A stretch of DNA of 64,000 bases from an uncultured Cohaesibacter sp. (GCF_963662805.1 NZ_OY759863.1:124001-188000); one strand, 5' to 3'; shown: positions 54,892 to 63,945, numbered from the stretch's first letter. Made by a program: numbers and translations. Notes: generated by a model from the letters alone, not told the origin.

Positions 54892-54940
54892 TTAGCGCTA
54901 ACACAAAATGATTGCCAAATGATTTTGTTAGCGCTAACAA
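54892..54940. promoter_or_regulatory. Pair of LacI-type operators
   Basis: TTAGCGCTAA at 54892-54901 and a perfect 16-bp palindrome TTGTTAGCGCTAACAA at 54925-54940 share the core TTAGCGCTAA. Centres are 36 bp apart. The GCGC centre flanked by TTA/TAA is typical of LacI-family sites. They lie between the LacI gene and the TRAP operon, so binding could control both directions. Confidence 0.8.
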
Positions 54941-55038
54941 TATTCGGGTTCATAGAAGAGTCCATTCATCGGTTCACTGATTCCGGGGCCGGGAATGGTA
55001 GGAACTCTTTCACGAAAAGTTCACGGGAGGAAAAGATC

Positions 55039-56067
55039 GTGATCAAAGTCCGCACTTTGCTTGCATGCGCTGCGGTTGTTGGCCTGTCAGTTGCCACTGC
55101 CGATGCTGCGCAGACCCTACGCATTCAGTCTTCGTTCAACTCTGGCGACTTCGCCAACCAATACATCATCAAAAACTGGCTTCCCAAAGTCCCCGAGATG
55201 ACCAATGGCGAAGTCGAAATCGAGCTTCTGCCTTCAGGCGCAGTTGTTCCCGCCAAGGAAACCGCTGACGTGATCACGGCCGGTGTTCTTGACGGCGACT
55301 TTACGACCCCTATCTATTTCTCCGGCAAAAACCCAGCATTCGCCATTCTTGGTGATCTGACGGCGGCTTATGACTCGCCGATGCAACAGATGGGATTCTG
55401 CAAGGATGGTTCGGGTGAAGCTGTGCATCAGAAGGTCTATGACAAGGTCTTCGGCGGCAAGATCAAGGTGGTTGCCTGCGGCCCCTATACCCGTGAATCC
55501 CTGACGGCCACTGTCGAAATCAATGGTGTCGACGCCCTACAGGGCAAGAAGGTCCGCACGCCACAGGGCTTGACGTCGGAAGTCTTCCGTCGTGCCGGGG
55601 CAACTCCGGTCAATATCCCCTACTCCGAAGTCTATACCGCCCTTCAGACCGGCATCGTGGAAGCAGCAGACGCCAGCGCATACGTCAACAATGACGCAGC
55701 CGGTCTCAACAAGATCGCAACCTTCCCGATCTATCCGGGCATCCATTCTCAGGCAGTCATGCAGCTCGCCCTCAATAGCAAGAAATGGGACTCCCTGTCC
55801 GAGGCCGCTCAAAAAGGTCTACGAGACTGGTGGTATGCGGCGATGGAGGATCTGTCCAAAGTCGCCCACGAGGAGGACGAGAAACTTGCAAGCAGGGATC
55901 GTGCCGGTGATGCCATCACCGTCGTTGACTGGGCTCAGGCCGAGCGCGACAAGTTCCGCGAAATCGCCAAGGAAGCCTGGTCGGACTATGCAGGCAAGAG
56001 CCCTGAAGCCAAGGAAGCCCTTGATGCCCATATCTCCTACATGCAGAGCATCGGCCTTTTGAAATAG
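55039..56067 (+). CDS. TRAP transporter periplasmic binding protein (DctP)
   Basis: From GTG 55039, with GGGAGG 8 bases upstream, the protein has 342 residues and a Sec signal peptide (VIKVRTLLACAAVVGLSVAT, cleaved near ADA). The mature start AQTLRIQSSFNSGDFANQYI and DALQGKKVRTPQGLTSEVFRRAGATPVNIPYSEVYTALQTGIVEAADAS is the DctP core with the carboxylate-binding Arg in KKVRTP. The mannitol/TAXI-like subgroup ordering suggests a ligand other than C4-dicarboxylates. First gene of the LacI-controlled operon. Confidence 0.92.
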   Translation: MIKVRTLLACAAVVGLSVATADAAQTLRIQSSFNSGDFANQYIIKNWLPKVPEMTNGEVEIELLPSGAVVPAKETADVITAGVLDGDFTTPIYFSGKNPAFAILGDLTAAYDSPMQQMGFCKDGSGEAVHQKVYDKVFGGKIKVVACGPYTRESLTATVEINGVDALQGKKVRTPQGLTSEVFRRAGATPVNIPYSEVYTALQTGIVEAADASAYVNNDAAGLNKIATFPIYPGIHSQAVMQLALNSKKWDSLSEAAQKGLRDWWYAAMEDLSKVAHEEDEKLASRDRAGDAITVVDWAQAERDKFREIAKEAWSDYAGKSPEAKEALDAHISYMQSIGLLK

Positions 56068-56129
56068 GCCAAATGCCGCCGCGAAATGTCTTCTCCTCAT
56101 TATCGCGGCGGCAACTTCGGAGAATTCTC

Positions 56130-56645
56130 ATGAAATCCCTTCTCAGCCGGTGGGCTCGGCAGATGGACAGTATCAGTGTGTTCATCGGCTACGCCTGCAT
56201 TGTGCCCTATTTTGCCTGCATCGCGCTGTCTGTTTATGAGGTCGTGATGCGCTATGCCCTTGGCGCACCGACCCAATGGACGTTTGAAGTGCTGATGGTT
56301 CTTTGCGCCACGAGTTGGGTCCTGTCGTCCGGGCTAGTGACCCAGAGACACAGACACATCGCCATCACGATGCTCGAAACCATCGTCTCAGAGAAGACAT
56401 GGCGCCTGATGACCCTCATTCAGCAGATCGCGGCATTGCTCGCGATCGGAGTTCTGATCTGGGCCACATGGCATCCTGCTGTCGAAGCCTTTGCCATGAT
56501 GGAGCGGAGCGGCAGCGCCTTCAACGCGCCCACGCCGACCTACCTCAAGAGTGCCCTTGTCGTCGGTGCCATTCTCTATTTTCTGCAGCTGATTGCCAAC
56601 ATCGTTCACTGGTTTGACGACTGCGAAGTGCAAGGACAAGACTGA
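56130..56645 (+). CDS. TRAP transporter small permease (DctQ)
   Basis: A 171-residue four-helix membrane protein. The conserved EVVMRYALGAPTQWTFEVLMVLCATSWVLSSG block and HRHIAITMLE motif identify DctQ. ATG 56130 is preceded by CGGAGA and opens just before the first helix; the frame is open further up to 56073 but reads unlike protein. It overlaps the large permease gene by one base. Confidence 0.9.
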   Translation: MKSLLSRWARQMDSISVFIGYACIVPYFACIALSVYEVVMRYALGAPTQWTFEVLMVLCATSWVLSSGLVTQRHRHIAITMLETIVSEKTWRLMTLIQQIAALLAIGVLIWATWHPAVEAFAMMERSGSAFNAPTPTYLKSALVVGAILYFLQLIANIVHWFDDCEVQGQD

Positions 56646-57961
56646 TGGGAATTGAAACAGCCACCATTGCCATTGTCGCCTCGCTACTCGCGCTGATGGC
56701 CATTGGTATTCCGTTGGGGATCACCACCCTATTGGTCTCCATTGCAACGGCCCTGCTCTATTTCGGACCACCGGGCCTTGTCCTGATCGCAACGAACGTT
56801 CTTCATGTTCTCGAAAAATACGAGCTCATTGCGGTTCCCTTCTTTGTCTTCATGGCCAACATGCTGGAGCGATCCGGGATAGCCGAGGACTTGTTCCAAA
56901 GCATGTCGATCCTTGGCGGGCGGTTCCGTGGCTCTGTTGCGGTCCAGACCTGCCTCGTGGCGATCGTACTTGCGGCCATGAGTGGTATCATGGGCGGCGA
57001 GATTGTCATGCTCGGCCTTATCGCCCTGCCGCAGATGCTCAAGCTGGGCTATGACAAGAAACTGACCATCGGCATCGTCTGCGCTGCCGGGGCTCTTGCG
57101 ACACTGGTCCCACCCTCAGTAGTGATGATCGTCTATGGCCTTGCCGCTCAGGTTTCCATCGCAGACCTTTTCTCTGCCGGTCTCATTCCCGGAGTTCTGC
57201 TTGCCTCGCTTTATATCAGCTATGTGCTGATCCGGGTTCGTCTCAATCCCGCACTTGCGCCGATTGATGACAATCCGTTGCTGGTCGAACCCCTGCACAA
57301 ACGCCTGCCGCACATGAAGGGCGCCATCCTGCCGCTGTTGCTGATTGGCGGTGTGCTTGGCTCGATCTATGCCGGGATTGCCACCGTGACGGAATCAGCG
57401 GCCGTCGGGGCCACGGGTGCGCTGTTCATTGCAGCAGGCCGCGGTGTACTCAACTGGAAAACGGCTCGTGATGCCATGCGCCAAACCGCCCTGACAGTCG
57501 GGTCCATCATCTGGCTGGTTATGGGTGCCATCAGTCTTGTTGGCATCTACAACCTCATTGGCGGCATCAACTTTGTTCGGCACGCCCTGACCGGGCTCGA
57601 CATTCCGCCACTTGCTACCGTGATGGTCATGATGGCGATCGTTGCCGTGCTCGGAACCTTCATGGAATGGATTGCCATCATCTTCATCACCGTGCCGATC
57701 TTCGCACCGGTGATCAAGGATCTCGGCTTTGATCCGGTCTGGTTCGGCGTTCTCTTCGCCATGAACATCCAGATCTATTATCTCTCGCCGCCCTTCGGTC
57801 CGGCCTGCTTCTTTCTCAAGAGCGTCGCACCCAAGGACATATCATTGCAGGACATCTTCGTCTCGGTACTGCCGTTCATCGCTCTTCAAATCATCGGCAT
57901 GCTGACGGTCCTGTTTTTCCCGGATCTGGCCCTGTTCCTGCCACGACTGATCAACGGATAG
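56645..57961 (+). CDS. TRAP transporter large permease (DctM)
   Basis: The 438-residue multi-helix permease. GIPLGITTLLVSIATAL, AVPFFVFMANMLERSGIAEDLF, SGIMGGEIVMLGLIALPQML and MNIQIYYLSPPFGPACFFLKSVAP belong to the DctM family; the last motif is the variant seen in the larger mannitol/chloroaromatic-type subgroup. It is followed 9 bases later by a small membrane-protein gene. Confidence 0.92.
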   Translation: MGIETATIAIVASLLALMAIGIPLGITTLLVSIATALLYFGPPGLVLIATNVLHVLEKYELIAVPFFVFMANMLERSGIAEDLFQSMSILGGRFRGSVAVQTCLVAIVLAAMSGIMGGEIVMLGLIALPQMLKLGYDKKLTIGIVCAAGALATLVPPSVVMIVYGLAAQVSIADLFSAGLIPGVLLASLYISYVLIRVRLNPALAPIDDNPLLVEPLHKRLPHMKGAILPLLLIGGVLGSIYAGIATVTESAAVGATGALFIAAGRGVLNWKTARDAMRQTALTVGSIIWLVMGAISLVGIYNLIGGINFVRHALTGLDIPPLATVMVMMAIVAVLGTFMEWIAIIFITVPIFAPVIKDLGFDPVWFGVLFAMNIQIYYLSPPFGPACFFLKSVAPKDISLQDIFVSVLPFIALQIIGMLTVLFFPDLALFLPRLING

Positions 57962-57970
57962 GAGATTTTC

Positions 57971-58120
57971 ATGAAGCTCGACACTGACGATCAGACCCAG
58001 CAAGGGGCAGATGGAGAGGAAGACCGGTTCGACTTCGGGCTCTGGCCATCCTTTGCAGGTCTCATCGCCTGCCTCCTCATCATCTGGTTCATGTTCCAAT
58101 TTGCCAACGGCAGCTACTAG
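57971..58120 (+). CDS. 49-residue single-helix membrane protein in TRAP operon
   Basis: An uncharacterised small protein, MKLDTDDQTQQGADGEEDRF followed by DFGLWPSFAGLIACLLIIWF and MFQFANGSY. The first 20 residues are acidic and soluble; residues 26-44 form one hydrophobic helix, with Trp at both ends. GGAG lies 7 bases before the ATG and the gene starts 9 bases after dctM, so it belongs to the operon. No family is recognised. A single-helix partner that stabilises or tunes the TRAP permease is a reasonable hypothesis, but there is no direct evidence for it. Confidence 0.7.
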   Translation: MKLDTDDQTQQGADGEEDRFDFGLWPSFAGLIACLLIIWFMFQFANGSY

Positions 58121-58139
58121 GCTGCCCAACGCAGACCAA

Positions 58140-58170
58140 GCGGCCCGGGCTCGTGGCCCATCCGGGCCGC
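58140..58170 (+). terminator. Intra-operon hairpin before UxuA-like gene
   Basis: GCGGCCCGG and CCGGGCCGC form a 9-bp GC-rich stem with a 13-base loop between the small membrane protein and the UxuA-like gene. No T run follows, so partial attenuation or mRNA processing is more likely than full termination. Confidence 0.5.
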
Positions 58171-58195
58171 GACGCACAAGACAAGGAAAAACAAA

Positions 58196-59275
58196 ATGTA
58201 TCTTGGCGAACAACTGATTGATCCAACAGATGAACGTCTGCGCCTGTCCGCCCAACTCGGCTGCGAGGGCATCGTCGTCGATACGCGTCCCAATCGGTCC
58301 GTACTTGATGACAATGGCCACTGGATTCCACAAAAGGTCACCGATCTCCGCCGCTGGATTGAAAGCTATGGCATGGCGCTCGACTGCATGGCGCTCGATC
58401 TGGGGGCCATCCTGCTCGACAGCCTCAAGGATCTCGACAAGGCCAAGGCACGCGCCGCCATATTGCGCCAACACATCGCAGCAGCCGGAGAAGGTGGCGT
58501 GCCGATGGTCAAGTTCACCGTGGCAATGGTCGGCATCACCCGGACCGGGGTCATCGACGGGCGCGGAGGCATGAAATGCTCGACCTTCAAGGCAAGCGAC
58601 TATCACCCCGAGGCGGATGCCCGTTTTTCCTATTGGGGTACCGTTCTGCCAGAAGATGGCAAGGAAGCACCAGACACGCCGGTCTATGACAAAGGGAATC
58701 CGGAAACAGGAGGCCAGTTGCTCGCGACAGAAGCCGGGGTTATCAGTTATGACGACGGCTGGCGGGCCATTGACTTTCTCATCGAAGAGCTGCTTCCGAC
58801 CGCCGAAAAGGCAGGCGTCAAGCTTGCCTGCCATCCCCATGACCCTGCCTACCCGCCGGGGGGCCTGAATGGCGTTCACCATGTCATGGGATCGATCGAA
58901 GGCATGAAGCGGTTCATTTCCATCGCGCCAGAAAGCCCGTCGCTTGGCTTCAATTTCTGTCAGGGGACCATCGCGGAAATGTCGAGCGATCCCAACGCGG
59001 CGGTACAGGAAGCGATCCAGACCTTCGGACCTCTGGGAAAAATCTTCATGGTCCACTTCCGTAACATCAAGGGCGGCTATCTCGACTTCCGCGAAGCCAT
59101 GCCAGATGAAGGGTCGGTCGATATGGCGGCCTCAATCCGGGCCTATCGGGAGGTGGGATACAAGGGCATTCTCTGTCCCGATCACGTTCCCCTTTCCGAC
59201 GTAGATCCCGGTCGCGAGCGCTTTTTCTCTTTCTGCCTTGGCTACACCAAAGCGCTACTGCAAACGATCCGGTAA
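58196..59275 (+). CDS. UxuA-family sugar-acid dehydratase (second copy)
   Basis: A 359-residue TIM-barrel protein of the mannonate dehydratase family. Metal-site motifs seen are VKLACHPHDPAYPPGGLNG, SLGFNFCQGTIAEM with its Cys, MVHFRNIKGGY and CPDHVPLSD. It is about 35 residues shorter than the UxuA at 1355-2536 and differs throughout, so it is not a recent duplicate. Its place in a LacI-controlled TRAP operon suggests a different aldonic or uronic acid as substrate. AAGG lies about 8 bases before the ATG. Mannonate dehydration itself remains possible. Confidence 0.82.
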   Translation: MYLGEQLIDPTDERLRLSAQLGCEGIVVDTRPNRSVLDDNGHWIPQKVTDLRRWIESYGMALDCMALDLGAILLDSLKDLDKAKARAAILRQHIAAAGEGGVPMVKFTVAMVGITRTGVIDGRGGMKCSTFKASDYHPEADARFSYWGTVLPEDGKEAPDTPVYDKGNPETGGQLLATEAGVISYDDGWRAIDFLIEELLPTAEKAGVKLACHPHDPAYPPGGLNGVHHVMGSIEGMKRFISIAPESPSLGFNFCQGTIAEMSSDPNAAVQEAIQTFGPLGKIFMVHFRNIKGGYLDFREAMPDEGSVDMAASIRAYREVGYKGILCPDHVPLSDVDPGRERFFSFCLGYTKALLQTIR

Positions 59276-59478
59276 GCAAGGCAACTTGATGGGCTCAACG
59301 GATGATCCTTGCCCAAAAGAGGCCCGCCACATCGGCAGGTCTCCTGTTTCTGGCACACAGGCGCAGAGCGAACTTGACCCCAAGCACATTCTCTCTAAAC
59401 TCGTTAGCGGCTGGGTTGGAGGAGGAGAACTTGCGGTCCGGCTAATCCATTGGGAAGATAGCAATCAATACGGTACCG

Positions 59479-60150
59479 ATGCGCATATTGCTGGTAGAAG
59501 ACAATGTTGCTCTCGCAGAGACCGTTGTCGAACGATTTCGGGCGGAGGGACACGTCATCGATCATGAAGGCGATGGCGAAGAAGCAGACTATATTCTGCG
59601 GCACAAGCAGTTCGATCTCATTCTTCTTGATATCAACCTGCCCAAGCGCAGCGGTTTTGAACTGCTGAGGGGCATTCGCGCGCGCAATCTCGATACGCCG
59701 GTGCTCGTGCTGTCGGCTCGCTCGGAGATCGACGACCGGGTGGTTGGCCTTGAGGCTGGCGCGGACGACTATCTCACCAAGCCGTTTGATTTCCGCGAAC
59801 TGATCGCCCGCTGCCGAGTTCTGGCACGCCGCAAGTCTGGCCTTGCAAAAAATCTCTTCGTTGCAGGCAATCTGACCTTCGACTGGGGGTCAAAACTCGC
59901 CAACATCGATGGTAAGGACATCGAGTTGCGCAACAAGGAAGTCCAGTTTCTGGAAATGTTCCTTGCCAATCTTGATCGTGTAGTCACCAAGGAGGAGATT
60001 GCAGACAAGATTTACAGTTTTGATGAAGAACCAAGCCACAATGCAATCGAGCAGACGGTGACGCGCCTCAGACGCAAGCTCGAGGGCTCACCCTTCCTCA
60101 TCAAGACAATCCGTGGTCTGGGCTACATCGGGCATGTCGATGAGACCTGA
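59479..60150 (+). CDS. OmpR-family response regulator, TctD-like
   Basis: A 223-residue regulator with a receiver domain (acidic pocket E7-D8, phospho-acceptor D51 in LILLDINLPKRSG, switch Lys in DYLTKPFDF) and a winged helix DNA-binding domain ending in NAIEQTVTRLRRKLEGSPFLIKTIRGLGYI. It is followed by a TctE-like kinase and a periplasmic binding protein, an arrangement known for tricarboxylate sensing. The 203 bases before it show no recognised element. Confidence 0.92.
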   Translation: MRILLVEDNVALAETVVERFRAEGHVIDHEGDGEEADYILRHKQFDLILLDINLPKRSGFELLRGIRARNLDTPVLVLSARSEIDDRVVGLEAGADDYLTKPFDFRELIARCRVLARRKSGLAKNLFVAGNLTFDWGSKLANIDGKDIELRNKEVQFLEMFLANLDRVVTKEEIADKIYSFDEEPSHNAIEQTVTRLRRKLEGSPFLIKTIRGLGYIGHVDET

Positions 60151-60180
60151 TCTTAAGAGCTCCCCGGACCAGTCTTTCTC

Positions 60181-61590
60181 ATGATGACCCGCTCCCCCAA
60201 ACGCCTCAAACAGAAGTCCCTGCGCCACCGGCTCCTCTTGAGCATGGGCGGAGCCTTTCTGGTCATTCTGAGTTTTATTTCCGTGGGGCTTTGGGGTTAC
60301 GCGCGGCAGGCGGCCAATGAAGCCTACGATCGTTTACTACATGGTGCCGCGCTTGCCATTCTTGAACGTGTCAGTCTGACCGGAGACGAAATCCGCGTCG
60401 ATATCCCCTACTCGGCCTTTGAAATCCTGGGACTCGCGCAGGACGACCGGGTCTTCTATCGCATTTTCACCCGCGAAGGCGGTACGCTCACCGCCTCTCA
60501 CGACCTGCCAAGAGCGGAGGACTACCAACCAAGTGAACGCCCGGTCTATTGGGACGAGCATTTCAGCGCGGAAACGGTTCGCTTCATGCAGCAGGCCCGC
60601 CTGATCACCGAAGGGGCTCGATCTCAGTGGGTCATTGCGGAGATCGGTCAGACGCGGATTGCCCGCAACACCATGATGGGTGATCTGTTCTGGCGCGGGC
60701 TATCGGTGGCCTTCTTCTTTACCGCAGTCGGGCTCCTGTTCGTCTGGTTCGGCATCAATCGGGCGATGCATCCGCTGATCTATGTGGAACGGGACCTACG
60801 CAAGCGCGACATTTCCGATTTCACTCCGCTCCCCGTCACACCACCGCGTGAAGTGGCCAGCCTTGTCCTCTCGATCAACAGCTTCATTTCACGGCTGAAG
60901 AACAACCTCGACCACTCGCAGACCTTCATTGCCGATGTCACTCATCAGATCAGGACGGCTCTCTCTGCGCTGCAGGGCCAGCTTGAACTGGCCGCCAAGG
61001 AGCGAGACCCTGAAGCGATAAGTTTGAGACTGGAGAAGGCCGAACGGCAGAGTCGAAACACAATCCATCTGACCAACCAGCTTCTGGCCCATGCCATGGT
61101 GATCCACCGTGCCGATCAGAAGATGATGTCCGACTTCCATCTCAGGGAACTTCTGAAGAGCACGCTCGAAGCGCTTTTGCGCGAGCACATGAAATCCGAC
61201 ATCGAATTCATTGTTGAGATCGCCCCCAGCATCGAGAATGGGCGGGCGGATGCCGACAAGCTGTTTGGCGACCATATTTCGGTACGGGAAGCGCTCAAGA
61301 ATATCATCGACAATGCGATCAAGCACGGCCCCCCTGACAATCAGATCCGGATATCCCTGTCCGTTGAAAAGGATGATCTGGTGCTCGAAGTTGCAGATGC
61401 CGGGCCGGGCATTCCCGAGGCAGACCGCGAGAAGGTCCTTGACCGATTCTACACCACGGCAAGGCACGGCGAGAGTTCTGGCCTCGGGCTCAGCATCGTT
61501 GATGAAGTGGCTCGCAGCCACGGCGCGAGGCTCGAACTTGGCCAGTCCGATCTCGGCGGTCTCAGCGTCAAGCTGGTGTTTGCAAGATGA
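60181..61590 (+). CDS. TctE-like sensor histidine kinase
   Basis: A 469-residue membrane kinase. Helix 1 (about residues 18-40) and helix 2 (171-192) enclose a periplasmic 2CSK_N-type sensor of about 130 residues (ILERVSLTGDEIRVDIPYSAF). The HisKA box FIADVTHQIRTALSALQGQL has H255, and the ATPase has NIIDNAIKHGP, VADAGPGIP and SSGLGLSIVDEVARSHGA. HTL replaces the commoner HEL/HDL next to the His, as in TctE proteins. It starts 30 bases after the regulator gene. Confidence 0.93.
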   Translation: MMTRSPKRLKQKSLRHRLLLSMGGAFLVILSFISVGLWGYARQAANEAYDRLLHGAALAILERVSLTGDEIRVDIPYSAFEILGLAQDDRVFYRIFTREGGTLTASHDLPRAEDYQPSERPVYWDEHFSAETVRFMQQARLITEGARSQWVIAEIGQTRIARNTMMGDLFWRGLSVAFFFTAVGLLFVWFGINRAMHPLIYVERDLRKRDISDFTPLPVTPPREVASLVLSINSFISRLKNNLDHSQTFIADVTHQIRTALSALQGQLELAAKERDPEAISLRLEKAERQSRNTIHLTNQLLAHAMVIHRADQKMMSDFHLRELLKSTLEALLREHMKSDIEFIVEIAPSIENGRADADKLFGDHISVREALKNIIDNAIKHGPPDNQIRISLSVEKDDLVLEVADAGPGIPEADREKVLDRFYTTARHGESSGLGLSIVDEVARSHGARLELGQSDLGGLSVKLVFAR

Positions 61591-61600
61591 GGCAGCCGAC

Positions 61601-62674
61601 ATGAGAACATCACGCCAAATAATTGAAACAACTAGAAAAAGACACTTCTTTCTCGTCGTTTTAACCGGTCTCGTCTGGTGCCTGTTGATGGGGCCTGCTC
61701 TGGCGCAAACGACCCTCAACATCTGGAGCAGCACGGACACCTCGGTCTTCCAGTCGCTCATAGAACCATTTGAAGCACAAAACCCCGACATCAAAATCGA
61801 CTATCGCGAGCTGAACTCGAATGATCTCTACGATCTGGTCAAGAAGACTGAGAAGGAAGGCAATGTGCCGATTGATCTGGTTATCAGTTCCGCCATCGAT
61901 CTTCAGGTCAAGCTGGTCAATGACGGGCTCGCTTCATCCTATCAATCGACAGCCACCCGGCGGGTCCCGGATTGGGCCAGTTGGCGAAACGAGCTCTATG
62001 GCTTCACTTATGAGCCGATTGTTCTTGCCTACAACAAGGAAGCCTTCCGGGGCTATCCCCTACCCAAGAGTCATGCTGATCTCGCGGAGTTGATCCTCAA
62101 TAATCTACTCTATTTCACCAACAGGGTCGGCACCTATGATGCAAACCTGTCAGGTGCGGGCTATCTTTTCTTCACGCAGGACGCTTTGCAGAGCAACCAG
62201 ATCTTCCGTCTGATCGAAGCATTGAGCCGCGCCGAGATGCGGACTTTCGGTGATACTTCCACCATTCTCGATACCGTGGCATCAGGTGAATTGATGCTCG
62301 GCTACAACGTGATCGGGACTTATGCGCTGGAACGCGTCAAGAATGATCCGAATCTCGGCATACTGCAGTTCAAGGACTACACGCTGGTCATGACGCGCTC
62401 GGCCTTCATCTACAAATATGCGCCCAACAAGGATGGGGCCGAGCGGTTTCTGGAGTATTTGCTGTCCGAAGAGGGCCAGAGAAACATAGCCGACAATTCG
62501 TCCCTGATCCCGATCTCGGCTGAACTACGAAAGGAAAAGCTGCCCAAGGACGGCACGAACGCCTATCTGCCGATCAAACTCGGCGTCGGCATCCTGACCT
62601 ATCAGGACAGTCTCAAGCGGGAGTCATTTCTGGAGGTCTGGAACAGTATCTTCAAATCCGAACAAACCGAGTGA
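61601..62674 (+). CDS. Periplasmic binding protein of the TctDE-like system
   Basis: A 357-residue class-II periplasmic binding protein. The start at ATG 61601 gives a long signal peptide with a basic head (MRTSRQIIETTRKRHFFLVV) and cleavage after LAQ. The mature TTLNIWSSTDTSVFQSLIEPFEAQNPDIKIDYRELNSNDLY is of the iron/phosphonate-like (PgtC/AfuA) type. There is no permease or ATPase gene beside it, so it probably presents a ligand to the sensor kinase rather than to a transporter; PgtC has such a role in phosphoglycerate sensing. It starts 10 bases after the kinase stop. Confidence 0.87.
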   Translation: MRTSRQIIETTRKRHFFLVVLTGLVWCLLMGPALAQTTLNIWSSTDTSVFQSLIEPFEAQNPDIKIDYRELNSNDLYDLVKKTEKEGNVPIDLVISSAIDLQVKLVNDGLASSYQSTATRRVPDWASWRNELYGFTYEPIVLAYNKEAFRGYPLPKSHADLAELILNNLLYFTNRVGTYDANLSGAGYLFFTQDALQSNQIFRLIEALSRAEMRTFGDTSTILDTVASGELMLGYNVIGTYALERVKNDPNLGILQFKDYTLVMTRSAFIYKYAPNKDGAERFLEYLLSEEGQRNIADNSSLIPISAELRKEKLPKDGTNAYLPIKLGVGILTYQDSLKRESFLEVWNSIFKSEQTE

Positions 62675-62684
62675 GCCATGTCTC

Positions 62685-63293
62685 TCAGGCATCCAACTCT
62701 GCGGCGGCTGGAGCATTTTCCTCGATGCGTTCGACGAGATCCAGCAGGATGCCAAGGCCATAGGGCCAGCGACCGAACCCGGCCTCAGAATTGATGTGTC
62801 CCGCTTCTCCCAGATCGACAAAGTCCGATCCCCAGCCCTCGGCAAAGAATTTGGCACGCGGGAACGAAATCAGCGTGTCGTTATGGCTGGCGACCAAAAC
62901 TGTCGGAGCATCGAGATGATCGTAGGGGATTCGTCCCTCGGCCTCGAACCGGATGGGCTCGGCGGGTGCCACGAACATCGCCCCGGCAACCCCGGCCTCG
63001 TGATCGGCGATGACACAGGCCGAAGCCAGTGCACCAAGGGAATGACCGATGAGGATTGCGGGCCGTTCTTCTTCCGCGACAGTCCGGCCAATTGCATCAA
63101 TCCAGAGATAGATGTCTCTTTGATCCCAACGCCGCTGGGAAATCCGCTGGAAAATGTCGATATCCCGTTCCCAGAAGCTTTGCCAATGCTCAGGCCCACT
63201 GTTCTTAAAACCGGGAACGAGGACAAACGCATATTTTTCCGAATAGCGTTCGAGAGCCTCGATAATTTCCGGGTCTGTTATTTGCCTGACCAC
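62685..63293 (-). CDS. RBBP9/YdeN-family serine hydrolase
   Basis: A small alpha/beta hydrolase of 202 residues. The start region FVLVPGFKNSGPEHWQSFWE is typical of the RBBP9 family; the nucleophile Ser is in ILIGHSLGALAS, the acid is probably the Asp in VASHNDTLISF and the His is in GEAGHINSEAGFG. These enzymes hydrolyse small esters or peptides; natural substrates are mostly unknown. It is convergent with the binding-protein gene and downstream of citX. Confidence 0.88.
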   Translation of the reverse strand: MVRQITDPEIIEALERYSEKYAFVLVPGFKNSGPEHWQSFWERDIDIFQRISQRRWDQRDIYLWIDAIGRTVAEEERPAILIGHSLGALASACVIADHEAGVAGAMFVAPAEPIRFEAEGRIPYDHLDAPTVLVASHNDTLISFPRAKFFAEGWGSDFVDLGEAGHINSEAGFGRWPYGLGILLDLVERIEENAPAAAELDA

Positions 63294-63396
63294 TTAGTCA
63301 CTCCAAATCATTGACCTTTCATCAGGTCATACCGGTACTTTATGCTCTTCCCATCCAATCTTCAACTTCAGACCGCCCTATCTGGCGCCTTCAACG

Positions 63397-63945
63397 TCAC
63401 TTTGTTTCCTCGTCGCGCCAGCGCAAGACCATCGCTTCCATTGCTTCAAGCAATTCCGACAGAGAATGGGCGCGGGATCTGGCGCAAGCATGGGCTTCTT
63501 GACCGCAAACCAGACAGCGCCGGCGGGGCAATCCGAACTGCTTTCGCGACAGCCCCTCACCTTTTTCGCTGTGCACATCGAGATCCCACAGCCGGCCCAA
63601 GGGATGATTTTCTTCCAGATTGACCATCGCACGCTTCAGATTTTCCGGCGTGGTATCAACAAGATAAAGCGTCTCTGGGCCCGTAGCATCACCGCCAGAC
63701 CAGATCAGGCGAGCGTCCCACGCATTGTCTCGGATCACCAGATCGATTGCCGCGCGGGCCGCATCGGCGAGTTGGCGGGACAAGGGGCAGTCCTTGACCC
63801 TTCCGGGCATCACGATGGTCAGGGTGAGCGCGGGCAATCTCTCGTCGGACTGGGCCTTTGAGCGACGTGCCACACGGTCTTCGCGTGCCTTGAGGATCTC
63901 CGGAAGCGTGACGTCCGGACCATCGAACAGTCCGGCCTTACTCAT
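63397..63945 (-). CDS. citX: Apo-citrate lyase phosphoribosyl-dephospho-CoA transferase
   Basis: Attaches the 2'-(5''-phosphoribosyl)-3'-dephospho-CoA prosthetic group to the citrate lyase acyl carrier protein. The 182-residue length is normal. CitX signatures are HPLGRLWDLDVHSEKGEGLSRKQFGLPRRRCLVCG and AHACARSRAHSLSELLE. The ATG overlaps the stop of the upstream gene (ATGA), so a citrate lyase operon should continue beyond the window. It fits with the nearby TctDE-like system, which usually responds to citrate or tricarboxylates. Confidence 0.93.
   Translation of the reverse strand: MSKAGLFDGPDVTLPEILKAREDRVARRSKAQSDERLPALTLTIVMPGRVKDCPLSRQLADAARAAIDLVIRDNAWDARLIWSGGDATGPETLYLVDTTPENLKRAMVNLEENHPLGRLWDLDVHSEKGEGLSRKQFGLPRRRCLVCGQEAHACARSRAHSLSELLEAMEAMVLRWRDEETK

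Noticed and set aside
57842..59056. Minus-strand frame of about 404 codons
   Set aside because: It covers the opposite strand of the dctM end, the small membrane protein and the UxuA-like gene, all of which have ribosome sites and family motifs.
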